Assembly (NCBI RefSeq): GCF_023156245.1 | Contig: NZ_JAKZAH010000035.1 | Span: forward strand, 1-40,093 | Direction of reading: 5' to 3' | Source of the DNA: Marinobacter bryozoorum | GTDB taxonomy: Bacteria; Pseudomonadota; Gammaproteobacteria; Pseudomonadales; Oleiphilaceae | Length of the DNA: 40,093 nucleotides | In this document: one piece after another, positions 8,761 through 15,588 of the stretch | How the letters are laid out: each line of letters starts with the position of its first letter | How positions within the stretch are numbered: position 1 is the first letter of the stretch | The notes under the pieces: model-generated | What the model saw: the letters and a program-made list of their open reading frames with translations, nothing else | Database searches by the model: none | Told to the model about the DNA's origin: nothing | Program-made: the position numbers and the translations under genes

Positions 8761-8970
8761 ATGTTGCTGGCGGAAAAGTCCACCGGACACCTGGTGGAAA
8801 TCAGTGATATCAAGGTCCTGTACGACCCGAACGAACAGGAGGTCACTGGCAGCGTCCACTACGGCGAAGAGGCCCAGGACCCTGAGCCCATCGCCAAGTC
8901 AAAGCTGGCCTTTCCTTCCGGCGAGCCATTACCGGTTTGCTGGACGGACCCGGATTACCGGCAGAAGTGA
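8761..8970 (+). CDS. Small conserved protein, function unknown
   Basis: A 69-aa cytoplasmic protein without signal or membrane segment. It ends with FPSGEPLPVCWTDPDYR, a pattern I associate with small uncharacterised proteins of marine gammaproteobacteria; that is from memory, not a search. Start ATG 8761 is strongly supported by AGGAGG at 8749-8754. An earlier in-frame ATG at 8731 lacks such a site. Isolated between the PfpI-like gene (divergent) and lemA. No function can be assigned. Confidence 0.65.
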   Translation: MLLAEKSTGHLVEISDIKVLYDPNEQEVTGSVHYGEEAQDPEPIAKSKLAFPSGEPLPVCWTDPDYRQK

Positions 8971-9083
8971 CATGTGGGCCTTTTCAGGGACTGTGCCGGT
9001 TTGAGATGCTACTGTAGGCTTCTTCAGGGAAAAGCGTCTGACTGAAACCGGGACGCTCGCGCGATCAAAAGGAAGTAATAAAC

Positions 9084-9701
9084 ATGACCTATACTTCAGG
9101 GCGGTCCGGACAGTGGACGTTCCTGCAGCTGACCCTGGTGGTGGCCCTGGTGTCACTCCTGAGCGGTTGCGGTATCAACAATATTCCCACCTACGACGAG
9201 CAGGTGAAGGCAGCCTGGTCCCAGGTTGAAAACCAGTATCAGCGCCGGGCGGACCTGGTGCCGAACCTGGTGGAAACCGTGAAGGGTTTCGCTGCCCAGG
9301 AACAGGAAACCCTGACGGAGGTCGTCGAGGCCCGCTCCCGGGCGACGTCCATCCAGGTGGACGAAAGTATTCTCAATGACCCTCAGAAGTTGCAACAGTT
9401 CGAGCAGGCCCAGGGCCAGCTGACCAGTGCCCTGAGCCGCCTGATGGCGGTTTCAGAACGTTATCCCGAGCTGAGATCCAACCAGAATTTCCTTGCATTG
9501 CAGTCCCAGCTTGAAGGCACCGAGAACCGGATCGCCGTTGCCCGGCGGGACTTTATCCAGGCGGTCGAACGCTACAACACGGAGCTCCGTACCTTCCCCG
9601 GTCGTATCTGGCACAGCCTCCTGTACGGCGATATGGAGTTGCGGGAAAATTTCGAGGCCACCGCCGAGAACGCAGACCAACCGCCGCAGGTTGAGTTCTG
9701 A
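9084..9701 (+). CDS. lemA: LemA family lipoprotein
   Basis: LemA-family protein (205 aa), an envelope protein with one membrane anchor and a helical bundle exposed to the periplasm. Visible features are a lipobox-like LLSGCG near residue 29, then the family signature QVKAAWSQVENQYQRRADLVPNLVETVKGFA and VARRDFIQAVERYNTELRTFPGRIW. Start ATG 9084 has AAGGAAG upstream. Its stop overlaps the start of the first TPM gene (TGATG at 9699-9703), so they are translationally coupled. LemA with TPM proteins is a recurrent pairing of poorly known role, perhaps in envelope stress or protein quality control. Confidence 0.95.
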   Translation: MTYTSGRSGQWTFLQLTLVVALVSLLSGCGINNIPTYDEQVKAAWSQVENQYQRRADLVPNLVETVKGFAAQEQETLTEVVEARSRATSIQVDESILNDPQKLQQFEQAQGQLTSALSRLMAVSERYPELRSNQNFLALQSQLEGTENRIAVARRDFIQAVERYNTELRTFPGRIWHSLLYGDMELRENFEATAENADQPPQVEF

Positions 9702-10447
9702 TGGCTGTGCTTCGCCCCCTGATCCTGCTGATCACCTTGTGCCTGCTGCAAAGTCCGGCCTGGGGCCAGGCGACCCCGGAGTTCCCTGAACTCACAGGCC
9801 GCGTGGTGGATGGCGCCGGAATGCTTTCACAGGATGAGGCGTCGGCACTCACCGAAATGCTGGCGGCTCATGAAGAAGCCTCCACTAATCAGGTAGTCGT
9901 TGTCACCCTGCCTGATCTTCAGGGTTACCCGATTGAAGAGTTCGGTTACCAGCTGGGGCGCCACTGGGGCATTGGCCAGGAAGGCGAAGACAACGGCGCA
10001 GTGTTGATTGTCGCCGAGGAAGAACGGGCAATCCGTATCGAGGTGGGTTACGGGCTCGAGGGGCGGCTTACCGACGCCACGTCCTCCGCCATTATCAACC
10101 AGGTCATCACACCCGCCTTCCGCCAGGGCGAATTTGCCCGGGGCATAACCGACGGTGCCGAAGCGATGATCCAGGCACTGGGCGGCGAGTCCGTGGCTTT
10201 GCCCGGGGGAGAAACAGCACCCGGGGACAAACCCAACCTGCTTGCAGTGATCTTCTTTTTCATCATTATCGTGTCGTTTATTTCGCTGGTAGGGGGCGGC
10301 GGCCGTGGCGGTCGCGGCAGGGGTGCCCTGGCGGCGGGTGCCTTGCTGGGTGCCGGTATGGGTGGCCGTGGTGGTGGCTTTGGAGGAGGCGGCTTCAGTG
10401 GTGGGGGCGGCGGTTTCGGCGGCGGTGGCGCGTCCGGGGGATGGTAG
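9701..10447 (+). CDS. TPM domain protein with Gly-rich tail (YgcG family)
   Basis: Exported TPM-domain protein (248 aa). Residues 1-24 form a signal peptide (ending PAWGQA). Residues about 30-160 form the TPM domain: LTGRVVDGAGMLSQDEASALTEML, QVVVVTLPDLQGYPIEEFGYQL, GAVLIVAEEERAIRIEVGYGLEG. A membrane helix follows at about 180-200 (LLAVIFFFIIIVSFISLV). The last 45 residues are almost pure Gly with Phe/Ser/Arg, ending GGGGASGGW. This is the standard YgcG-like layout. Start overlaps the lemA stop. Confidence 0.93.
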   Translation: MAVLRPLILLITLCLLQSPAWGQATPEFPELTGRVVDGAGMLSQDEASALTEMLAAHEEASTNQVVVVTLPDLQGYPIEEFGYQLGRHWGIGQEGEDNGAVLIVAEEERAIRIEVGYGLEGRLTDATSSAIINQVITPAFRQGEFARGITDGAEAMIQALGGESVALPGGETAPGDKPNLLAVIFFFIIIVSFISLVGGGGRGGRGRGALAAGALLGAGMGGRGGGFGGGGFSGGGGGFGGGGASGGW

Positions 10448-10487
10448 CCGGATAAATGGACAATTTACCTGAGAGCAAGATCACTCC

Positions 10488-11105
10488 ATGACGCTATTAA
10501 CCACGACTGAACAGGATCGGGTGGCTGCGGCCATCCATGCCGTTGAAAGGGAAACGGATGCCGAGCTGGTTACCGTGCTGGCCCGCCAGGCAGACAGTTA
10601 CGCCTATATTCCCCTGCTCTGGGCCGGCATCCTGGCCTTACTGCTGCCCGGCCTGGTGAACTATTTTACAGAGTGGTTTGACGCCGATTTACTGCTGTTG
10701 GCCCAGTGGGGCGTTTTCCTTGTTCTCGGTGCCCTGTTCGGCATACCCAGGATCAACACCAGGCTGATTCCCCGCCATGTTCGATACTGGCGGGCCGGGA
10801 ACCTTGCCCGCCGGCAGTTCCTGGAACAGAACCTGCACCATACGCAAGACAGCACCGGTATGCTGATCTTCGTATCGGAGGCGGAGCGCTATGTGGAAAT
10901 CCTGGTGGACCAGGGTATATCCGCGAGGGTCGACAACGAGGTCTGGGAAGACATCGTCCAGACCTTCACCCGCCAGGTGCGCCAGGGCGACACCTGTCAG
11001 GGTTTCCTCGATTGCATCCAGGCCTGTGGCGAGCATCTCAGGGAGCAGGTTCCTGCTACCCACGAGCGGAATGAACTTCCCAATCACCTGGTCATCCTGC
11101 CCTGA
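10488..11105 (+). CDS. Second TPM domain protein, membrane-bound, without Gly tail
   Basis: A 205-aa TPM-domain relative with no signal peptide. Its order is unusual: the N-terminal TPM start (LTTTEQDRVAAAIHAVERETDAELVTVLARQADSY) is interrupted by two membrane helices (about 44-90, YIPLLWAGILALLLPGLV and LLLLAQWGVFLVLGALFG). The TPM core resumes after them (TGMLIFVSEAERYVEILVDQGI). It lies 40 bases after the first TPM gene and probably belongs to the same operon. Start ATG 10488 has only a moderate site (GAGAGCAAG). Convergent with phzF, 7 bases apart. Confidence 0.88.
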   Translation: MTLLTTTEQDRVAAAIHAVERETDAELVTVLARQADSYAYIPLLWAGILALLLPGLVNYFTEWFDADLLLLAQWGVFLVLGALFGIPRINTRLIPRHVRYWRAGNLARRQFLEQNLHHTQDSTGMLIFVSEAERYVEILVDQGISARVDNEVWEDIVQTFTRQVRQGDTCQGFLDCIQACGEHLREQVPATHERNELPNHLVILP

Positions 11106-11112
11106 ACATCGA

Positions 11113-11922
11113 TCAGGGTATTTCCACCTCGCCTGCCATATAGAACGCAGCCTTACCGGCAATGCCAACCCGGTCACCCCGGTGTTCGCAGCGTAACTCG
11201 CCGCCTCGGGCGGAGAGCTGGCGGGCGAACAGCGGATTCCTGTCCAGCCTCGCTGACCAGTAGGGTGTAAGGGCACTGTGAATGGAGCCGGTCACCGGAT
11301 CTTCATCGATGCCGATGCCCGGGGCGAAGTAGCGGCTGACAAAGTCGCAGTCATCCCCCGGGGCGGTGATGATAACGCCCTGGTTGCCCAGCGCCCGCAA
11401 CACGCCCAGGTCCGGGCTGGCCCGGCGGACCGCTTCAGCATTATCCAGCACTACCAGGTAGTTGGTGTCATGGGGCACTTCGAACACCAGGTCCCGGGTT
11501 TCCGGCAGGGCCTTGCGTAACAGCTCGGGTATCGCCACCGGTTCGATGGACAGCGCGGGGAAGTCCAGCTCCAGTGATCCGTCCGACCGTCGGGTTACGC
11601 CCAGCTCGCCGCGAAGGGAACGGAACCGGATCCGGTCACCTTCCCAACCCAGTCGGTTGAAGAGTACCCAGGCGCTGGCCAGGGTGGCGTGGCCGCACAG
11701 GGGCACTTCGGCACCAGGCGCAAACCAGCGAATATGGAAATCCGCGGCTGAGTTTTCGCCTTCCGGCACAAGGAAGGCAGTCTCCGACAGGTTGTTCTCG
11801 GCTGCCAATGACTGCAGAACCCCATCCGGCAACCAGTCCTCCAGGGGCATGACCGCCGCCGGGTTGCCCCGGAAGACGTCACTGGCAAAGGCATCGACCT
11901 GGTAGATGGGTAGCGTTCGCAT
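11113..11922 (-). CDS. PhzF-family isomerase-like protein
   Basis: Cytoplasmic PhzF/diaminopimelate-epimerase-fold protein (269 aa, normal length). The N-terminal half has YQVDAFASDVFRGNPAAV, the catalytic glutamate in NNLSETAFL, and PLCGHATLASAWVLF. The C-terminal half has SRYFAPGIGIDEDPVTGSIHSAL with the conserved Asp. PhzF itself isomerises a phenazine precursor, but no phenazine genes are near, so the substrate is unknown. Start ATG 11922 has AGGAG about 9 bases upstream. That site lies inside the preceding small gene, which overlaps by 44 bases, so translation is probably coupled. Confidence 0.92.
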   Translation of the reverse strand: MRTLPIYQVDAFASDVFRGNPAAVMPLEDWLPDGVLQSLAAENNLSETAFLVPEGENSAADFHIRWFAPGAEVPLCGHATLASAWVLFNRLGWEGDRIRFRSLRGELGVTRRSDGSLELDFPALSIEPVAIPELLRKALPETRDLVFEVPHDTNYLVVLDNAEAVRRASPDLGVLRALGNQGVIITAPGDDCDFVSRYFAPGIGIDEDPVTGSIHSALTPYWSARLDRNPLFARQLSARGGELRCEHRGDRVGIAGKAAFYMAGEVEIP

Positions 11923-12196
11923 GGTGCAGGCTCCTGTCGGTGTGAGTGAGATACTGCGCAGCCCGGCCCGTGACGAACCGGCTGAGCTCGGCCTTGCTGT
12001 AGAAATGCAGCTCCGGCAGCGGCTGACCGGTGGTCAGAACCCAGTGGTGGAGGCGTCGTCGTTCCACCCGGTAACCCATGTTCCGAAGGACAGTTTCCGG
12101 CGCGGAAGCTGTGATTTCAGTATCACCTCCGACCCGCAGAAGGTCTTGGCGCATGGCCGAACTGTATAGTGTGCAGGGGTTTGCGGCGTGTGTCAT
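11879..12196 (-). CDS. Small hypothetical protein coupled to the PhzF-like gene
   Basis: A 105-aa basic protein that I do not recognise. It contains CTLYSSAMRQDLLRVGGDTEIT and MGYRVERRRLHHWVLTTGQPLPELHFYSKAEL, with no signal or membrane helix. Start ATG 12196 is well supported by AAAGGAGA just upstream. It overlaps the PhzF-like gene by 44 bases in another frame. It is divergent from the MocR regulator and shares its control region, so it may be a MocR target. Confidence 0.6.
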   Translation of the reverse strand: MTHAANPCTLYSSAMRQDLLRVGGDTEITASAPETVLRNMGYRVERRRLHHWVLTTGQPLPELHFYSKAELSRFVTGRAAQYLTHTDRSLHHANATHLPGRCLCQ

Positions 12197-12280
12197 GGGA
12201 AGTCTCCTTTCCCGGTTCGTGAGGCTTCCAGTGTCCCCCTCCGGTGCGGCCCATAACAGATTCAGCTATCCTGCTTTTGA

Positions 12281-12318
12281 ACCGGTACAGAATATCAGAG
12301 CGTCTGGACTGTACCGGT
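12281..12318. promoter_or_regulatory. Inverted-repeat operator candidate for the MocR regulator
   Basis: ACCGGTACAG (12281-12290) and CTGTACCGGT (12309-12318) form a perfect 10-base inverted repeat with an 18-base spacer. It sits in the 180-base region between the divergent 105-aa gene and the MocR gene. GntR/MocR regulators commonly bind sites in such shared regions. The repeat is seen directly; its use as an operator is inference. Confidence 0.55.
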
Positions 12319-12376
12319 CGTTCTGGCACTCAACTGTGCTGTGTCGTTGGCCATGACCTGTGGAAGGATGGTCGGT

Positions 12377-13786
12377 ATGGAAACTCTCTATCATCATGTG
12401 GCGGACCAGGTGGAAACCCTGATTCGCGACGGCGTGTTCCGGGACGGCGAGCGCCTGCCAGGGGTGCGCGTGCTCAGCCGGCAGCTGGGGGTCAGTGTGG
12501 CCACTGTCCTGCAGGCTCACCAGACGCTGGAAGGGCGAGGTTTGCTGGAGCCCCGTGAGCGCAGTGGCTACTTCGTGCGGCGTCCTCCGGTCGATGCGCC
12601 CGAGCCGGCCATGTCCGCCCAGGATGTCCGCCCCGTGCCGGTGACCCTGCGGGACATGGCCATGGACCTCTGCTCTGATGACGAGAAGCGGATGGTCCCG
12701 CTGGCAACGGCGGTTCCCCATCCCGACTACCTGCCGATCCGGCAGATTCAGCAGGCATCAATCTGGGCCGCCCGCCGCGGCCTGGAATCCCTGGACTATG
12801 CCTTTCCCGGCAAGAGCGCCTTTCGACGCCAGATTGCCCAACGCATGGCCGCGCTGGGCGTTGCCGTTTCGCCGGATGAGATCCTGGCCACCAATGGGGC
12901 GCAGGAAGCCATCATCATGGCCCTGCGGGCGGTGACGAGTCCCGGCGACATTGTCGCCGTGGAATCGCCCTCGTTCCCCGGTATCCTGCAGGCGCTTGAG
13001 GTGGTGGGCCTGAAGGTGATCGAGATTCCGGCCCATCCCGCAGAAGGTCTCAGCCTGGAGGGATTGCAGCTGGCCATGGATCAGTGGCCTATCCGCGCCT
13101 GCGTGGCCGTCACCAATCACAGTAACCCCATGGGCATGCGGTTGTCGGACGAGCACAAGCAACGGCTGGTGTCGTTGCTGGAGGATGCAGGCGTCCCGCT
13201 GATCGAGGATGATATCTACGGCGATCTCGCCCACTCGGGTGAGCGTCCACGGCCGGCGAAGAGTTTTGACCGGTCCGGCAATGTGATCTATTGCAGTTCC
13301 TTCTCCAAGACGATCTCCCCGGGATTGCGACTGGGGTGGATCGCGCCGGGGCGCCACTTCCCGGCGGTACGCCAGCAGAAGTACTTCACCAACCTGGCCA
13401 CAGCCACCCTGCCGCAGATTGCCGTCGCCCATTTCCTGGAGCAGGGCGGATATGACCGATATCTCCGCGGCGCCCGCCGCACCTACCGGGATTCCGTGGA
13501 ACGACTCCGGGCGGCGATCGTACGTTACTTCCCGGCGGGCACGGCGGTAAGCCGGCCAAGCGGTGGCTTCGTGGTGTGGGTGCAGCTGCCCGCGCGATGC
13601 TCGGGTACCCAGGTTTATCGGCTTGCCAGGGAGCGGGATATCAACGTGGCACCCGGTATCATGTTCTCCACCACAGGCAAATACGAAAACTGCCTGCGCC
13701 TTAATGCGGCCAACCCCTGGACACAGAGGATCGAGGAAGCCGTCCGCACCCTGGGCGAGCTGGCGGCTGCCGTCGCTTCGGACTGA
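12377..13786 (+). CDS. MocR-type regulator (GntR HTH + aminotransferase-like domain)
   Basis: Transcription regulator of 469 aa joining an N-terminal GntR winged helix (residues about 1-70, LYHHVADQVETLIRDGVFRDGERLPGVRVLSRQLGVSVATV) to a class I aminotransferase-like domain. The PLP-binding lysine is K311 in CSSFSKTISPGLRLGW, with N and D cofactor contacts in TNHSNPMGM and PLIEDDIYGDL. Such proteins sense PLP or amino-acid ligands. Start ATG 12377 has GGAAGG 9 bases upstream; ATG 12368 is possible. Divergent from the small gene and phzF, its likely targets. Confidence 0.93.
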   Translation: METLYHHVADQVETLIRDGVFRDGERLPGVRVLSRQLGVSVATVLQAHQTLEGRGLLEPRERSGYFVRRPPVDAPEPAMSAQDVRPVPVTLRDMAMDLCSDDEKRMVPLATAVPHPDYLPIRQIQQASIWAARRGLESLDYAFPGKSAFRRQIAQRMAALGVAVSPDEILATNGAQEAIIMALRAVTSPGDIVAVESPSFPGILQALEVVGLKVIEIPAHPAEGLSLEGLQLAMDQWPIRACVAVTNHSNPMGMRLSDEHKQRLVSLLEDAGVPLIEDDIYGDLAHSGERPRPAKSFDRSGNVIYCSSFSKTISPGLRLGWIAPGRHFPAVRQQKYFTNLATATLPQIAVAHFLEQGGYDRYLRGARRTYRDSVERLRAAIVRYFPAGTAVSRPSGGFVVWVQLPARCSGTQVYRLARERDINVAPGIMFSTTGKYENCLRLNAANPWTQRIEEAVRTLGELAAAVASD

Positions 13787-13900
13787 CAGGCCAGGCATTA
13801 CCGATTCCTAATCTGGTCACCCTCATCCCTCCCTGCGTCTAGACTAAAGGCAGCTTGATGGGCCATGCCGCATGGGTTGCAAGAGGGAGGTTGTGCGATC

Positions 13901-14335
13901 TTGAAGGGATTTCTGGTGTTGCATATTTCGGCGCTACTGGTCTGGGTCGGATGTCTTGTCTATCTGCCGGCGCTGGTTGCCAGCCATATGGGCAGCAGCC
14001 ATTCCCTGGAGGAGCGCCCGCACCCCTATGATTCGCTGTCCCGGCTCCTGTTCACCCGGCTGGCGACGCCAGCGGCACTGGTGGCGATTTTCGCCGGCAC
14101 GGCGGTGTTCACCATTGATATCAACTTTGAACCCTGGCTGATCGCGAAGCTGACGGTGGTTTGCCTGCTGGTGGTTCTGCACACCCTCACCGGCGTGTTG
14201 ATCGTACGTGCGGAGGCTAGCCCGGAGGCACCCGTCGCCCTGTGGAGCGGGCTGCTGATGGCCGCCATCGTTGCGGTGGTGCTGGTGATACTCTGGCTGG
14301 TGCTGGCCAAGCCGCCGGTGGAGGAGTGGCTATGA
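13901..14335 (+). CDS. CopD-like small membrane protein
   Basis: Four-helix inner-membrane protein (about 144 aa) similar to CopD/UPF0093-type proteins often found beside terminal oxidase genes, where they are linked to copper or haem handling. Helices: FLVLHISALLVWVGCLVYLPALV, LATPAALVAIFAGTAVFTI, LIAKLTVVCLLVVLHTLTGVLIV, and LLMAAIVAVVLVILWLVLA. A His in helix 1 and one in helix 3 could bind metal or haem. TTG 13901 is the favoured start because GGGAGG ends 10 bases before it; the same frame opens upstream at 13865. Family assignment is moderate. Confidence 0.7.
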   Translation: MKGFLVLHISALLVWVGCLVYLPALVASHMGSSHSLEERPHPYDSLSRLLFTRLATPAALVAIFAGTAVFTIDINFEPWLIAKLTVVCLLVVLHTLTGVLIVRAEASPEAPVALWSGLLMAAIVAVVLVILWLVLAKPPVEEWL

Positions 14336-14340
14336 GGGGC

Positions 14341-14859
14341 TCAATCCACCAGTTTGTCTTCCTCGATCTTGCGGATGGTCTCGTTGCGGTGGGCCCGTTT
14401 GAGGCTCTTTTCTGCCGACACTCCGACGGCATGGTCATACACCAGCTGACCTCCGAGGAAGCTGGTGATACTGATCATCACTCCGCTCAGCAGGCTTACA
14501 TAGAGCCCCCAGGGAATGATCAACGCTTCCACATCCCCCAGCCGAAGCAGCCAGTTCAGGGTCGCCAGCGACAGCAGCATGACCGCCATGATGCCGTGGC
14601 ACCAGGCGATGACCAGCCGACGTATCGCTTTCACCAGCAGCAGGTCCAGCACCCCGATAGCACCGGAAAACCAGCCGCCCATCATGCCGATGGCGGCAAG
14701 CCAGGTGCTGGCCCGGGCCCAGAAACTGTCACCGGTCAGCGCATAGCCGATATCCGTACCGATCAGGCCAAGCAAGGCGGCGACGGGAAAGTGAATCAGC
14801 ATGGGATGAATGGGGTGGCCGAACAGTGCCATCCGGCTACGAATCGGGGCGACGTCCAT
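14341..14859 (-). CDS. DUF2231 membrane protein
   Basis: Four-helix membrane protein (172 aa) of the DUF2231 family, unknown function. The signature FGHPIHPMLIHFPVAALLG lies near the N-terminus, followed by STWLAAIGMMGGWFSGAIGVLDLL and WCHGIMAVMLLSLATLNWLL. The conserved histidines suggest a haem or redox role in the family. ATG 14859 is preferred because AAGGAG lies 10-11 bases before it; ATG 14880 (MEGVGNP) is the alternative. It is antisense to its neighbours and begins at the subunit II gene, leaving almost no intergenic space. Confidence 0.82.
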   Translation of the reverse strand: MDVAPIRSRMALFGHPIHPMLIHFPVAALLGLIGTDIGYALTGDSFWARASTWLAAIGMMGGWFSGAIGVLDLLLVKAIRRLVIAWCHGIMAVMLLSLATLNWLLRLGDVEALIIPWGLYVSLLSGVMISITSFLGGQLVYDHAVGVSAEKSLKRAHRNETIRKIEEDKLVD

Positions 14860-14878
14860 GGGGTTACCGACTCCTTCC

Positions 14879-15588
14879 ATGAGGGGGACAGGCTTTATCC
14901 AACGTTAGCAAAGCTGGCGGCGATTGCCACTGTGCTGCCACTGGCCGGTTGCAGTGGACCCCTGTCGGCGCTGGATCCGGCCGGCGAGAGCGCCCGGTCG
15001 GCTGCCTGGCTGTGGTGGGGGATGCTGGGTTTGCTGGGCACCATCATGCTGGTGGTGTTTGCCTTATGGTTCCTGGCCCTGCGCCGTGGCCCGGCAAAGA
15101 CCGAAGCCGATGCCGGGCGGACCGCCAGGTGGTGGATTATCGGTGGCGGGCTGGTACTGCCCATGACCGTCATCGTACTGATCCTGGCGTTCGGCATTCC
15201 CCTGGGTCAGCGCATGCTGCCGTTACCTGTTGCCGGTGGCGAGCCGCTACAGATCAACGTGACGGCCCGTCAGTGGCAATGGCAGGTGAACTACCCGGAT
15301 ACCGGAATCCGCCTGACGGACGAGGTCCACATACCGGTAAATACCCCGGTGGACCTCCACTTGGCCAGCGATGACGTGGTCCATTCCTTCTGGGTACCCA
15401 GGCTTGGAGGCAAACTGGATATGATCCCCGGGCACACCAATGTCCTGCGACTGCAGGCAGACGAACCCGGCACCTACCGGGGGCAATGCGCGGAGTTTTG
15501 CGGAACCGGGCATGCGCACATGCAGTTCCGGGTGGTTGTGCATGACCAGGCCGGATTCCGGCGCTGGCAACAGGGGGTCAGGGAATGA
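14879..15588 (+). CDS. ctaC: Cytochrome c oxidase subunit II (apparent 1-base frameshift at the start)
   Basis: Membrane-anchored copper subunit that takes electrons from cytochrome c. Readable sequence: lipobox LPLAGC, two helices (WWGMLGLLGTIMLVVFALWFLAL, WIIGGGLVLPMTVIVLILAFGIPL), then the CuA domain with INVTARQWQWQVNYPDTG, DDVVHSFWVPRLGGKLDMIPG and the CuA ligands CAEFCGTGHAHM. There is no ATG, GTG or TTG in frame directly before the signal. ATG 14879 followed by a G5 run (14883-14887) is one base out of frame. One more G would give MRGDRLYPTLAKLAAIATV, a normal lipoprotein signal. This is either a sequencing error or a real frameshift. The stop overlaps the next gene (ATGA). Confidence 0.85.

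Noticed and set aside
10290..10447. Tandem DNA repeats at the end of the first TPM gene
   Set aside because: The repetition comes from the Gly-rich tail usual for this family, not from a separate repeat element.
14242..14880. Open frame extending subunit II upstream through the DUF2231 region
   Set aside because: It is antisense to a convincing DUF2231 protein, is low-complexity, and would bury the lipoprotein signal about 210 residues inside the protein.
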